Shown here in pieces: positions 24,431 to 33,238 of a stretch of 64,000 nt of DNA (position 1 is its first letter; every line of letters starts with the position of its first letter). The notes beneath the pieces are model-generated. The model ran no database searches. It saw only the letters and a list, made by a program, of their open reading frames with translations, and was not told the DNA's origin. Source of the stretch: Sphaerisporangium siamense (lineage in GTDB: Bacteria > Actinomycetota > Actinomycetes > Streptosporangiales > Streptosporangiaceae); assembly GCF_014205275.1 (NCBI RefSeq), contig NZ_JACHND010000001.1:5766001-5830000 (forward strand), given 5' to 3'. The translations under genes were made by a program, and so were the position numbers.

Positions 24431-25483
24431 TCAGGTCGACGCCGTGCGGCGGCGGACGATGGTGGCCACGGAGACGGCGATGATGAGCGCGGTCCCGTAG
24501 AAGACGTTCTCGATCCACCCGGTGTAGCCGAGCATCTGGAGCCCGAGGATGCCGGTGGCGAGGAAGTAGATCGCCACCATCGTGCCGATCGGGTTGTGGC
24601 GGCCGGGCCGCACGACGGCGGTGCCGAGGAAGGTCGCCGCGAACGCCGGCAGCAGGTAGGTGGGGGAGACGGTGGAGTCGTAGCCGCCGACCGAGGCGAC
24701 CAGCAGCACCCCGCCGATGCCCGCGAGCGTGCTGCCGACGACGAAGGAGCCGAGGCGGATGCGGTTCACCGCGACCCCGGCCAGCCGGGCGACCTCGCGG
24801 TTGGCGCCGACGAAGGTCATGTGCCGGCCGAGCGGGGTGAAGGTGAGCACGTAGCCGATCACCAGGGCCAGGGCCAGCCCGTAGAAGAAGCTGATCGGAA
24901 GCCCGGCCACCTCGTACAACGCGATGTCGGCGAAACCGGACGACAGGCCGGACACCGTGGTCTGGTGCGAGACCAGCGAGGCGATGCCGAGCATCAGCGT
25001 GGAGCTGCCCAGGGTCACGATCAGCGCGGGAACGCCGACCTTCACGACCAGGAACCCGTTGAGCAGCCCGCCGAGGGCCGCGGCGAGCACGGCGACCACG
25101 CAGGCCAGCGCCAGGTTCCAGCCGTGCAGGATGGCCAGCACCGGCACCAGCGTGGCCGACAGGCCGAGCGCCGAGGCGATCGACAGGTCGAACTCGCCGA
25201 CGACGAACGTCATCATCGCGGCCATCGCCAGGAACACCAGCGCCTGCTGGGAGGCGAAGATGCTGCGGAACGTCGAGCCCTGCAGGAACGTGTCCGGCAT
25301 CAGCACGGCGTAGAAGGCGCACATCAGGATCCAGATCCCGACGATGGCGTAGCGGCTGGTGAACTGCTGCCAGTCCGGGCCGCCCTCGCGCGGGCGGCGG
25401 CGGTCCGGCCGGGCGCCGGCCTCGCCGGGGGCCGGCCCGGGGGCCGGCGCGGCGACCCCGCCCTGGTGCTTCATCTGGGACAT
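24431..25483 (-). CDS. ABC importer permease, RbsC family
   Basis: Membrane permease of 350 residues with about 9-10 helices and an N-terminal cytoplasmic Pro/Gly-rich tail. It has family features such as MMTFVVGEFDLSIASALGLSA, GGLLNGFLVVKVGVPALIVTLGSSTLMLG and LGRHMTFVGANREVARLAGV, which contacts the ATPase. It overlaps the 3' end of the ATPase gene by 13 bp. With the adjacent ATPase and lipoprotein it forms a ribose-type (CUT2) importer. Confidence 0.92.
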   Translation of the reverse strand: MSQMKHQGGVAAPAPGPAPGEAGARPDRRRPREGGPDWQQFTSRYAIVGIWILMCAFYAVLMPDTFLQGSTFRSIFASQQALVFLAMAAMMTFVVGEFDLSIASALGLSATLVPVLAILHGWNLALACVVAVLAAALGGLLNGFLVVKVGVPALIVTLGSSTLMLGIASLVSHQTTVSGLSSGFADIALYEVAGLPISFFYGLALALVIGYVLTFTPLGRHMTFVGANREVARLAGVAVNRIRLGSFVVGSTLAGIGGVLLVASVGGYDSTVSPTYLLPAFAATFLGTAVVRPGRHNPIGTMVAIYFLATGILGLQMLGYTGWIENVFYGTALIIAVSVATIVRRRTAST

Positions 25484-27029
25484 GGGTCGGCCTCCGAGTG
25501 CGGAGATGGTGAGGTGGCCGCGTACACCGCCTCGACGACGGCGTTCTCGGTGGGCGCGGTGATCTCGCCGTCCACGCGGCCCTCACGGAAGACCAGCACC
25601 CGGTCGCAGACCGCGGCCAGGTCGGTCGGCTGGATGGAGGCCACGACGACGGCCACGCCGCGCCGGGCGGTCTCGGAGATGGCCCGCAGGATGTCCTCGC
25701 GGGCGCCGACGTCGACGGCCTGGGTGGGCTCGTGCAGCACCAGCAGCTCCGGGCTGCCCGCGAGCCACTTGCCGAGCATCACCTTCTGCTGGTTGCCGCC
25801 GCTGAGCTGCCCGACGGGGATCTCGGCGCGGCGCGGCCGCACGTCCAGGGATCGCAGGATCGCGTCGATCTCCGAGCGCTGCCATCCGCGGCCGATGGTC
25901 CAGGGGCGGCCCCGCTGCCGGACGCGGGGCAGGGTGATGTTCTCGCCCACCGACATCGTCAGCGCCAGGCCGTCGTCTATGCGGTGCTCGGGCAGCAGGG
26001 CGATGCCGGCGGCGATGCAGTCGGCGCTGCGGGCGCGGGCCAGATCGAGGGTGGCGGCGCCGGTCGTGACCGAGCCGCGTGCCGGGCGGCGCGCCCCGGT
26101 CAGCAGGTACGGCACCTCGTCCCAGCCGGCCCCGGCGACGCCCGTGAGGCCGAGGACCTCGCCGGGCCGGACCTCGATCGTCACCTCGTCCACGACGCGG
26201 CCGGTGAGCCCGCGCACGACGATCGGGGGCGCCGGGCTCGGCGCCCGGCCGCGGGTGTGGACGCGCTGCTCCACGACGTGGCCCAGCATGCGGCGCGCGA
26301 TGTCCTGCTCGGAGGTGGCCGCCGTCTCCAGGGTGCCGTCGACGACGGCGCCGTCCCGCAGCACGGTGACCCGGCCGGTGACCTCCCTGATCTCCTCCAG
26401 GTTGTGGGAGACCATCAGGGCGGCGCCGCCCTGGCCGGCCACGCTGCGCAGGACCCGGTAGAAGTCCTCCAGGCCGTCCTTCGGCAGCGCCCGCGTCGAC
26501 TCGTCCAGCACGATCAGCCCTCGCCCGGCCGTTGCAGGCGCAGGGCGCGGGCGATCGCGACGATCGAGCGGTCGGCGGGGCCGAGCGCGCCCACCGGCCG
26601 TGCGGGGTCGATCCAGGTGACGTCGAGACGCTCCAGGATCTCGGCCGCGCGGCGCTGCTCGGCCCGCCAGTCCACCCGGCGTGTCCACCGGGTGGTGATG
26701 AAGGACCCGACGGCGATGTTCTCGGCGACCGACTTCTCCCGCACCAGGCCGAAGTCCTGGTGCACGATGGCGATCCCGGCCGCGCGCAGGTCCCGCGGTC
26801 TGATCGGCGTGGCCAGGTCCCGGCCGTCGACCAGGATCCTGCCGCCGCGGTCCGGCGGGTGGTAGCCGGCGAGGATCTTGATCAGCGTGGACTTGCCCGA
26901 GCCGTTCTGGCCGACCAGGCCGTGGATCTCACCCGGTCCGACCGTCAGGCCGACCTCGCGCAGGGCGCGGACCGTGCCGAAGGACTTGGACAGCCCGGCG
27001 AGCTCCAGGCGAGGCGGCGCGGAGGTCAC
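25471..27029 (-). pseudogene. CUT2 ABC importer ATPase (RbsA-like) with one frameshift
   Basis: Double-domain ATPase of about 518 residues if repaired. GTG at 27029 overlaps the stop of the binding-protein gene. The first domain has Walker A GQNGSGKST, but an unusual signature region (LGPADRSIVAIARAL in place of LS-type). The frame ends at TGA at 26514. Adding one G to GAGGGCTG (about 26519) joins it to the second frame, starting GLIVLDEST (Walker B). The second domain has a degenerate P-loop (TGVAGAGWDEV) and LSGGNQQKV, as usual for RbsA. A sequencing error in a G-run or a true mutation would look the same here. Confidence 0.8.
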
Positions 27030-28243
27030 CGCGCGCTCCACAGGCCTGTGAAGGCCTTCTGGAAGACCGACGGGTCGCCGAACCACTCGCCGCTGACCTC
27101 GGCCTGCGGGGTCAGCTTCATCTGGCCGATGTTGCCCTTGGTGATGGCCCGGGCCATCGAGGGGTACTCCGCCGGCGGGGCCTGGCCGGCCAGCATGCGC
27201 AGCGCCGAGTCGGCGATGGTCCAGGCCAGGTACGGCGGGTTGACGCCGACCACCGCGATGAGCCGGTCGTTGGTCTTCACCTGCTGCACCGCCGCCAGCG
27301 TCGCCCCGCTGGTGGCGATCTTCACGCTGCGGGCCTTGCCGCTGGACTGCAGGCCGGTGGTGACCGCCGCCAGATAGGTGTCGTACTGGGGGACCACGTA
27401 GCCGATGGACGGGTCGGTGATCAGCGCGCTGCTGACCAGCGACGGCACGTCCTTCATCCGGCTGAGGTTCACCTGCTTCTCGGTGATCTTGCACCCGGGG
27501 CAGGCCTGCTTGAGGTGTTCCAGGGCGCGCACGCCCGAGCGGCGGGTGCTGGAGCTGTCGGTCACCGACAGGAACAGGATGTTCGCCTTGGCGTCGGAGT
27601 CGGCGATGACCGCGTCGCCGAGGCCGTCCATCAGCACGAACCCCTGCGGGTCGGGGTCGCCGAACGCGAACGTCGCCGACTGCGGCGTCCCCTCGGGGGC
27701 GGCCGCGCCCGCGACGTACAGGGGGATGCCGCTCTTACGGACCCGCTCCAGGGCGGTGGGCACCATCTCGTAGGGGACGTAGTCGGTGATCACGGCCGCG
27801 GGCTTGGCGGCGATCGCCTGGTCGAGGCAGGCGCTGATCCCCGACGGGTTGCCCTGCCCGTCGCAGGGGTGGACCTTGACCCCGGCGCGGCCGAGCGCGT
27901 CGGTCAGGTTCTTCTCGATCAGCGGGAAGTGGCCCACCTTGAGCGCGATCGGCACGTAGTAGACCGTCTTGCCGGCCAGTGCGGAGGTGTCGATGGGCTT
28001 GCCCGGCTCGGCGATCTCGTCGGCGGGCTCGGCCCGCTTGGCGAGTGCCGCCTGGGCGGTCTTGCCGGCGTCCGACGCCGGTCCGGACGCGGCGGAGCCG
28101 CCGTTCCCGGAGGTCGCGGACGGGCTGTCGTTACCGTTGCCGCACGCGGCCAGGGTGACCGCGAGCGCAGCGGCCAGGCCGGCGGCCGCAAGGCGGGCCG
28201 CGGTGACGGAGAGGGCCGTTCGGGTGGGGACGGTGGTGTTCAT
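27026..28243 (-). CDS. Substrate-binding lipoprotein of CUT2 ABC importer
   Basis: Exported binding protein of 405 residues. The lipoprotein signal peptide ends in the lipobox LAAC (Cys about residue 34). A Ser/Gly-rich linker follows, then a periplasmic-binding-protein type I fold (VYYVPIALKVGHFPLIEKNLTDALG...). It captures the solute for the permease and ATPase downstream. In contrast to sugar-binding RbsB it is longer, and the ligand is not evident. Its place between a lactonase and the transporter genes of an aromatic catabolic operon suggests an aromatic or glycosidic substrate. Confidence 0.9.
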   Translation of the reverse strand: MNTTVPTRTALSVTAARLAAAGLAAALAVTLAACGNGNDSPSATSGNGGSAASGPASDAGKTAQAALAKRAEPADEIAEPGKPIDTSALAGKTVYYVPIALKVGHFPLIEKNLTDALGRAGVKVHPCDGQGNPSGISACLDQAIAAKPAAVITDYVPYEMVPTALERVRKSGIPLYVAGAAAPEGTPQSATFAFGDPDPQGFVLMDGLGDAVIADSDAKANILFLSVTDSSSTRRSGVRALEHLKQACPGCKITEKQVNLSRMKDVPSLVSSALITDPSIGYVVPQYDTYLAAVTTGLQSSGKARSVKIATSGATLAAVQQVKTNDRLIAVVGVNPPYLAWTIADSALRMLAGQAPPAEYPSMARAITKGNIGQMKLTPQAEVSGEWFGDPSVFQKAFTGLWSAR

Positions 28244-28260
28244 GGCGGACTTCCAGAGGT

Positions 28261-29094
28261 TCAGCGGTGGGGCGAGGGGGCCAGCAGGACGGCCGTGGTG
28301 GCGACCGCCTTGCGGGCGAGCGCGGCGAACAGGGGCTCGCCGCCGGTGTCCGCGACGGTGGCCAGCAGGCGGCCGTGGTCGTCGAGGCAGCAGGCGATGG
28401 GAAAGCCGGGGGAGGTGTCGATCGACTCGGCGAGCTCGCCGTCGCGGACCCGGGCGACCACCTGCCCGGTGGTGGTGGCCACCCAGACGCCGTCGCCGGC
28501 GGGCCAGATGCCGTCCGGCCTGGCGTCGGGGCCGACCAGGCGCGCGATGTCGGCGTAGGTGCGCCGGTCGCGCAGGGTGCCGTCGGCGGCGACGCGGAAG
28601 GCGGTGAGCCGTTGCCGCGAGGTCTCGGCGACGACGAGGGTGGCACCGCCGTCGAGGAAGGCCAGCCCGTTGGGGAACTCGACGTCCTCGGCGGCGACCG
28701 CGGTGGTCCCGTCCGCGCGGACCAGGATGATCCGCCCGGGGCGCGGCGACTCGCCGCGGGCGGCGGCGAAGGCGACGTCGTCCACGTACAGGTTGCCCGC
28801 CGCGTCGCCGACGAGGTCGCCGAGCGGGCCGACCCCGAGCGGGGCCAGGTCGGCGTAGGTCTCCCAGCGGCCCCCGTCCCACACGCCGATCCGCTTCTCG
28901 TCCATCATCGCGCCGGTCAGGCGGCCGTCCGGCAGGAACCACAGGCCGTTGGACACCGACTCCAGCGGCGTCGCGGTCCAGGCGCCCCCGGCGTCGGTCC
29001 ACAGCCGGCTCCCCTGGGTGTCGGACAGCCACAGCGCGCCGTCGTGCCAGCGTGGCCCTTCTCCCCAGGTCATCCCGGTCGCGTAGGTCCTCAT
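28261..29094 (-). CDS. SMP-30/gluconolactonase family lactonase
   Basis: Six-bladed beta-propeller hydrolase of 277 residues. Typical motifs are GEGPRWHDGALWLSDTQ (metal Glu), VSNGLWFLPDG, DLVGDAAGNLYVDDVAF (ligand Asn), FPNGLAFLDGG and RPDGIWPAGDGVWVAT (ligand Asp). ATG at 29094 overlaps the stop of the flavin monooxygenase (ATGA). Probably opens a lactone formed during the pathway. Confidence 0.9.
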   Translation of the reverse strand: MRTYATGMTWGEGPRWHDGALWLSDTQGSRLWTDAGGAWTATPLESVSNGLWFLPDGRLTGAMMDEKRIGVWDGGRWETYADLAPLGVGPLGDLVGDAAGNLYVDDVAFAAARGESPRPGRIILVRADGTTAVAAEDVEFPNGLAFLDGGATLVVAETSRQRLTAFRVAADGTLRDRRTYADIARLVGPDARPDGIWPAGDGVWVATTTGQVVARVRDGELAESIDTSPGFPIACCLDDHGRLLATVADTGGEPLFAALARKAVATTAVLLAPSPHR

Positions 29095-30590
29095 GCCGCC
29101 GCCCGGGCGGGCAGGAGGCGCTCGCTCAGCGCGCGGGTGGCCTCGTCCAGCGCCGCGGCGCCGGCGAGGGCGGCCTGGGTGTACCGGTCCGGCCGGACGA
29201 TCACCGCGTCGGCGCCGTGGGAGGCCAGCCAGGCGGCCAGCGCCGGGGGCGGCTCGTCGAGGACGACCGCGCCCAGCCGTCGCCACGCCGCACGGGTCTC
29301 CTCCGACACCCCGCCGATCGTCGCGCGGTCGCCGGCGACCAGGAAGCGGTAGCCGACCAGGTCGTCGAGCAGGACGCCCTCGGCGGTGCGCGGCTGCGGG
29401 CTGAGCTGCCCGACGATCCCGCCCGGCGCGGCGACCAGGCCGGGGCCGAGCAGCGGGCGGTAGCGCTCCAGCACCTGGGCCGGGCCGGGTTCGGGGCGCG
29501 CCGCGGGGTCGGCGAACGCCTCGATCATGTTGGACTGCCGCGCCGACTCCACGATGTAGGGGCGCACGTGGGGGGCGCGTTCGCTCTCGTAGGTGTCCAG
29601 CAGCGCGGCGTCCGCGCCGGACAGCACGGCGCTGAGCTTCCAGGCCAGGTTCATCGCGTCGCGAAGACCCGAGCACATGCCCTGGCCGAGCATCGGCGGC
29701 ATCTCGTGGGCGGCGTCGCCGGCCAGCAGCACCCGTCCCTGGCGCCAGCCGCGCACCAGGCGGGCGTGCCACTCGTAGACGTCGGTGCGCAGGATCCGGT
29801 ACGAGCCGGGGGCCAGCCACCGCGACAGCAGGTCGTAGGCGCGGGCGGGCCGCTCCAGGGCGTGGGCGTCGTCGCCGTCCTTCAGCATGAACTCGAACCG
29901 CAGCTTCGGCGGGAAGATCGGCACGTAGGTGACGGGCCGCTCGTCCTCGCAGTTGATGAAGCCGCTGGTGACGGGAAGGGCCGGCGGGTGCTCGAAGGGG
30001 TGGACGTCGATGATCAGCGAGCGCTGGGTGCCCTGGAGGTCCTCGACCTCGGCGCCGGTCCCGCGGCGGACGAAGGAGTTGGCGCCGTCGGCGCCGACCA
30101 GGTAGGCGGCCCGCAGGACGCGCTCCTCGCCGCCGCGCCGGTCGAGCACCCGCACGCTCACGGCGTCGCCGGTCTGGGTGAAGCCGGTCACCTCGGCGCC
30201 GAGCAGCAGATCCACGTGCCCGTCGACCAGCAGGCCCCGCAGCCGGGACTCGAAGTCGGGCTGGTGGAACTGGTAGTCGGTGAACCAGCCCTGGTCGGAC
30301 TCCTGGGCGGGCATCTCGAAGGTCAGGAACACCGAGCCGTCGGCGCCGCGGAGCTGCCAGCCCTCCTGGCGCAGGAAGCGGGGTTCCAGGTCGGCGGCGC
30401 CGAGCGTCTGCAGGGTGCGCATCGTCTCGTCGTCCAGGTGGGTGGCACGCGGATGGTGGCAGACGACGCGGTTGGGGTCGACGAGGGCGACGCGGTGGCC
30501 GCGCATCGCCAGCAGCCGGGTGAGGGCCAGGCCGACGGGACCGGCGCCGGCCACGATGACGTCGTGGGTCGCGGTGGTGGGGTGGGTCAT
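29091..30590 (-). CDS. FAD-dependent aromatic hydroxylase, MhpA-like
   Basis: Class A flavoprotein monooxygenase of 499 residues. FAD is bound by GAGPVGLALTRLLAMRG near the N-terminus, with the DG motif YLVGADGANS and the GD motif RVLLAGDAAHEMPPMLGQGMCSGLRDAMNLAWKL. A C-terminal thioredoxin-like domain begins at about residue 400. The family hydroxylates phenols ortho to an existing hydroxyl group, e.g. 3-(3-hydroxyphenyl)propionate. It precedes a ring-cleaving dioxygenase by position in the operon, matching hydroxylation followed by extradiol cleavage. Confidence 0.92.
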   Translation of the reverse strand: MTHPTTATHDVIVAGAGPVGLALTRLLAMRGHRVALVDPNRVVCHHPRATHLDDETMRTLQTLGAADLEPRFLRQEGWQLRGADGSVFLTFEMPAQESDQGWFTDYQFHQPDFESRLRGLLVDGHVDLLLGAEVTGFTQTGDAVSVRVLDRRGGEERVLRAAYLVGADGANSFVRRGTGAEVEDLQGTQRSLIIDVHPFEHPPALPVTSGFINCEDERPVTYVPIFPPKLRFEFMLKDGDDAHALERPARAYDLLSRWLAPGSYRILRTDVYEWHARLVRGWRQGRVLLAGDAAHEMPPMLGQGMCSGLRDAMNLAWKLSAVLSGADAALLDTYESERAPHVRPYIVESARQSNMIEAFADPAARPEPGPAQVLERYRPLLGPGLVAAPGGIVGQLSPQPRTAEGVLLDDLVGYRFLVAGDRATIGGVSEETRAAWRRLGAVVLDEPPPALAAWLASHGADAVIVRPDRYTQAALAGAAALDEATRALSERLLPARAAA

Positions 30591-30609
30591 GGGGGTTCCT
30601 CCCGGCCGC

Positions 30610-31533
30610 TCAGGGCGCTCGGTGGGCGCCGGCCATCAACGCGGCGAGGTCGTCGGGTTCGATGAAGGACGGGGGAGGCGGCGGCCCCCAGCTGTAGAGG
30701 CTGTGCGCGGCGTCCCAGACCTCGGGCTTCCAGAGCGCGTCGTCCACGACGCAGTCCAGGTCGGAGTAGTACTCCGAGAAGGTGCCCGCGGGGTCCTTGA
30801 GGTACCAGAAGAAGTTGGAGCCGATGTGGTGCCTGCCCAGCCCCCACACGTGGCGTCCGGGGTTCTCGCGGAGCATCGCGGTGGCGCCGCGGCCGATCTC
30901 GTCGACGTCCTCCACCTGCCAGGAGGTGTGGTGCAGGAAGTTGACCGGCGCCTGGGAGACCAGGACGTTGTGGTGGTCGGTCGAGCAGCGCATGAACGCC
31001 GCCATGCCGGGCACCACGTCGCTGACCTTCAGGCCCACGCCCTCGGTGAAGAACCGCTCGGTGGCGGGCTGGTCGATCGAACCGATGACGACGTGGCCGA
31101 GCTTGCGGGGACGGACCGGCGTCTCGCGCAGGATCGCCGGGGCGCGGGTCGCTCCCCGGGCCGGGTCGCCGGGCGCGTTGTACGGCGGGGCGGGGAGGCT
31201 GGGCTGGTCCAGCCGGTCGGCGACCCGCGCCACCACCCGCACGCCGCTGATCGGCTCCCGCACCGACAGCCGGTCCTCTGCCGCGCTGACCTCCAGGTCC
31301 AGGGCCCGCAGGCTCCGGCTCATGCGGGCGACGTCGTCGGGGTCGTCCACTCCGATCTCCAGTTCGACCAGCCGGCGCGTCGGCGTCGTGACCAGGCGGA
31401 GCTGGCGGCCGCCGTCGGCGGTGGACAGCCAGCCGTCCGCCTCGGGGCGCAGGCCGAAGTCGCGGTAGTAGGCGATCGCCGGGGCGAGGTCGGGGACTCC
31501 CATGGTGAGGGAGGCGAGTCGGTGCAGTGCCAT
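30610..31533 (-). CDS. Two-domain extradiol ring-cleavage dioxygenase (VOC)
   Basis: Type I extradiol dioxygenase of 307 residues built from two vicinal-oxygen-chelate modules. The Fe(II) ligands expected in the C-terminal half are visible: His in LGHVVIGS, His in NFLHHTSWQVED and Glu in FSEYYSD. It cleaves a catechol next to the two hydroxyls using O2. It lies 3 bp after the FAH-family gene and 20 bp before the monooxygenase gene, one transcript. Confidence 0.9.
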   Translation of the reverse strand: MALHRLASLTMGVPDLAPAIAYYRDFGLRPEADGWLSTADGGRQLRLVTTPTRRLVELEIGVDDPDDVARMSRSLRALDLEVSAAEDRLSVREPISGVRVVARVADRLDQPSLPAPPYNAPGDPARGATRAPAILRETPVRPRKLGHVVIGSIDQPATERFFTEGVGLKVSDVVPGMAAFMRCSTDHHNVLVSQAPVNFLHHTSWQVEDVDEIGRGATAMLRENPGRHVWGLGRHHIGSNFFWYLKDPAGTFSEYYSDLDCVVDDALWKPEVWDAAHSLYSWGPPPPPSFIEPDDLAALMAGAHRAP

Positions 31534-31535
31534 GG

Positions 31536-32387
31536 CTACTCCTGGGCGGAGACGAAGGTCTGGGTGAGCCGGCCGACGTTCTCCACGAAGGACACGAGGG
31601 TGTCCCCGGGTGCGAGGAATCGCGGCGGGTTCTGGGCGCCTCCGACTCCGGAGGGCGTGCCACTGAAGATGACGTCGCCGGGCAGCAGGGGGGCGACGGC
31701 CGACAGCTTGGCCAGGAGCACCGGCACCGAGAAGATCATGTGACGGGTGCGCGACTTCTGAACCGTCTCGCTGTTGACCGCGCAGCCGATGGCGAGGTCG
31801 TCCGGGTTGTCAAGCTCGTCGACGGTGACCAGGAACGGTCCGGTCGGGCCGAACCCAGGATAGGACTTCGCCAGACTGAACTGCGGCAACGGGCCGACAT
31901 GCTGAAGCCTGCGCTCGGAGAGGTCCTGGCCGGCGGTCACGCCCGCGACGTGGTCCCAGGCCTGCTCCGGCGAGATGTTGCGGGCCTCGCGGCCGATGAC
32001 GACCACGAGCTCGACCTCCCAGTCCACGTTGCCGTCGGGCAGGGTGACCTCGGTCACCGGCCCGGTCAGCGAGGTGGGGAACTTGGTGAACACCGCGGGC
32101 TCCTCGGGCACTCCGACGCCCGACTCGCCGGCGTGCTCGGCGTAGTTGAGCCCGATCGCGAAGACCTGCCGCGGTGAGGGCGCCGGGGCGCCGATCTGTT
32201 GCTCGGTGAAGTGGCGGACGCCGGCGTCCAGCGGCGCCCGCGCGGCCCAGGCGCGGAAGTCCGTCCAGCGGTCGTAGAGCGACTGCATGGACGGGCCGAA
32301 GGCGCCTTCGCTGGCGGTGGCGATGTCGATCCCGGTGTCGTCACCGGTGATGAGAAGCGCCCGTCCCCCGACGTTTCCGATGCGCAT
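31536..32387 (-). CDS. Fumarylacetoacetate hydrolase-family protein, first gene of catabolic operon
   Basis: FAH-fold hydrolase or isomerase of 283 residues. The metal triad Glu-x-Glu...Asp appears in DWEVELVVVIGR and TAGQDLSER, and the oxyanion/His region in FAIGLNYAEHAGESG. The C-terminal GDVIFSGTPSGVGGAQNPPRFLAPGD is diagnostic. It should act on the ring-cleavage product, cleaving a carbon-carbon bond of a 1,3-diketo acid or decarboxylating it. GAGAGGAAGC precedes ATG at 32387. It begins the 11-gene minus-strand operon, divergent from gntR. Confidence 0.92.
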   Translation of the reverse strand: MRIGNVGGRALLITGDDTGIDIATASEGAFGPSMQSLYDRWTDFRAWAARAPLDAGVRHFTEQQIGAPAPSPRQVFAIGLNYAEHAGESGVGVPEEPAVFTKFPTSLTGPVTEVTLPDGNVDWEVELVVVIGREARNISPEQAWDHVAGVTAGQDLSERRLQHVGPLPQFSLAKSYPGFGPTGPFLVTVDELDNPDDLAIGCAVNSETVQKSRTRHMIFSVPVLLAKLSAVAPLLPGDVIFSGTPSGVGGAQNPPRFLAPGDTLVSFVENVGRLTQTFVSAQE

Positions 32388-32433
32388 CGATGCTTCCTCT
32401 CTCAGGTGGGCAGGTCACACAAGATGCGGCACG

Positions 32434-32484
32434 ACTTTCGCATGTGTCCAGAGAGTTTCGAATGTTGCCGGTAAGTTTCGTATC
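32434..32484. promoter_or_regulatory. Three 20-bp-spaced operator repeats, A(C/G)TTTCGNATG
   Basis: ACTTTCGCATG (32434), AGTTTCGAATG (32454) and AGTTTCGTATC (32474) are repeated at exactly 20-bp intervals, about two helical turns, so all three face the same side of the DNA. The third lies between the -35 and -10 of the regulator promoter. They sit in the 114-bp region between the divergent operons and are the best candidate binding sites for the GntR regulator. Confidence 0.75.
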
Positions 32485-32494
32485 CGGCTAGGCT
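32465..32494 (+). promoter_or_regulatory. Promoter of the GntR gene, leaderless
   Basis: TTGCCG (-35, 32465-32470) and TAGGCT (-10, 32489-32494) are separated by 18 bp. The ATG at 32502 is 7 bases after the -10, so transcription should start at or next to the start codon. No ribosome binding site is present, which agrees with a leaderless mRNA. Confidence 0.65.
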
Positions 32495-32501
32495 GCGCTG
32501 C

Positions 32502-33206
32502 ATGCCCAAGCAGCAGCCCGCCCCGAAGAAGACGCGGACCGACCGGGTCTACGAGCAGATCCGGGCCGACATCTTCGCGGCGCGCCTCAAGCCCGGCGCC
32601 CGCCTGAAGTTCCCCGACCTCTGCGCGGCCTACGACACCAGCGTCGGCGTCGCCCGTGAGGCGCTCACCCGGCTCGCCGCCGAACGCCTGGTACGGCCAC
32701 AGCCCCACCAGGGCTACACCGTCGCCGAGCTCTCGCAGGACCAGCTCACCGACCTCACCATGGCGCGGGTCGAGATCGAGGCGATGACCTTCCGCCAGGC
32801 CGTCGTGCACGGCGACATGGCCTGGGAGGGCGAGATCGTCGCCGCCCACCACGTCCTGTCCCGCATCGACCCCCACGTGTTCGCCGAGGCCGCCACCGAC
32901 GCGCTGGAGGAGTGGTACGCCGCCCACGAGGTGTTCCACCGCGCGCTCCTGCGCGCCTGCCCCAGCCGGCGCATGGTCGACATCGCGCTCGCCCTGCGCG
33001 ACGAGGCCGAGCTCTACCGCCGCTGGGCCGGGCCGCTCGGCAACGAGAAGGACCGGGACGTCGCCGGCGAGCACCGCGCCATCCTGGAGGCCGCCCTGGC
33101 CCGCGACGCCGACCTGGCCGCCCGGCTGCTGCGCGACCACATCGCCCACACCACGCAGGTACTGATCTCCGGCGTCGAGTCCGTCGACGCGCTCGCCCCC
33201 GAGTGA
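32502..33206 (+). CDS. GntR-family regulator (FadR/FCD subgroup)
   Basis: A 234-residue repressor. The winged helix spans about residues 12-75 (DRVYEQIRADIFAARLKPGARLKFPDLCAAYDTSVGVAREALTRLAAERLV), followed by an FCD ligand domain at about 85-215 with metal-ligand type positions (ARVEIE, HEVFHRAL, EHRAILEA). It diverges from the aromatic catabolic operon and is followed by two more pathway genes, so it is likely to sense a pathway substrate or product and act on the 20-bp-spaced repeats upstream. Confidence 0.92.
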   Translation: MPKQQPAPKKTRTDRVYEQIRADIFAARLKPGARLKFPDLCAAYDTSVGVAREALTRLAAERLVRPQPHQGYTVAELSQDQLTDLTMARVEIEAMTFRQAVVHGDMAWEGEIVAAHHVLSRIDPHVFAEAATDALEEWYAAHEVFHRALLRACPSRRMVDIALALRDEAELYRRWAGPLGNEKDRDVAGEHRAILEAALARDADLAARLLRDHIAHTTQVLISGVESVDALAPE

Positions 33207-33238
33207 CCGCCCCACCCGCCCGGGAAGGAGCCCTCGCC

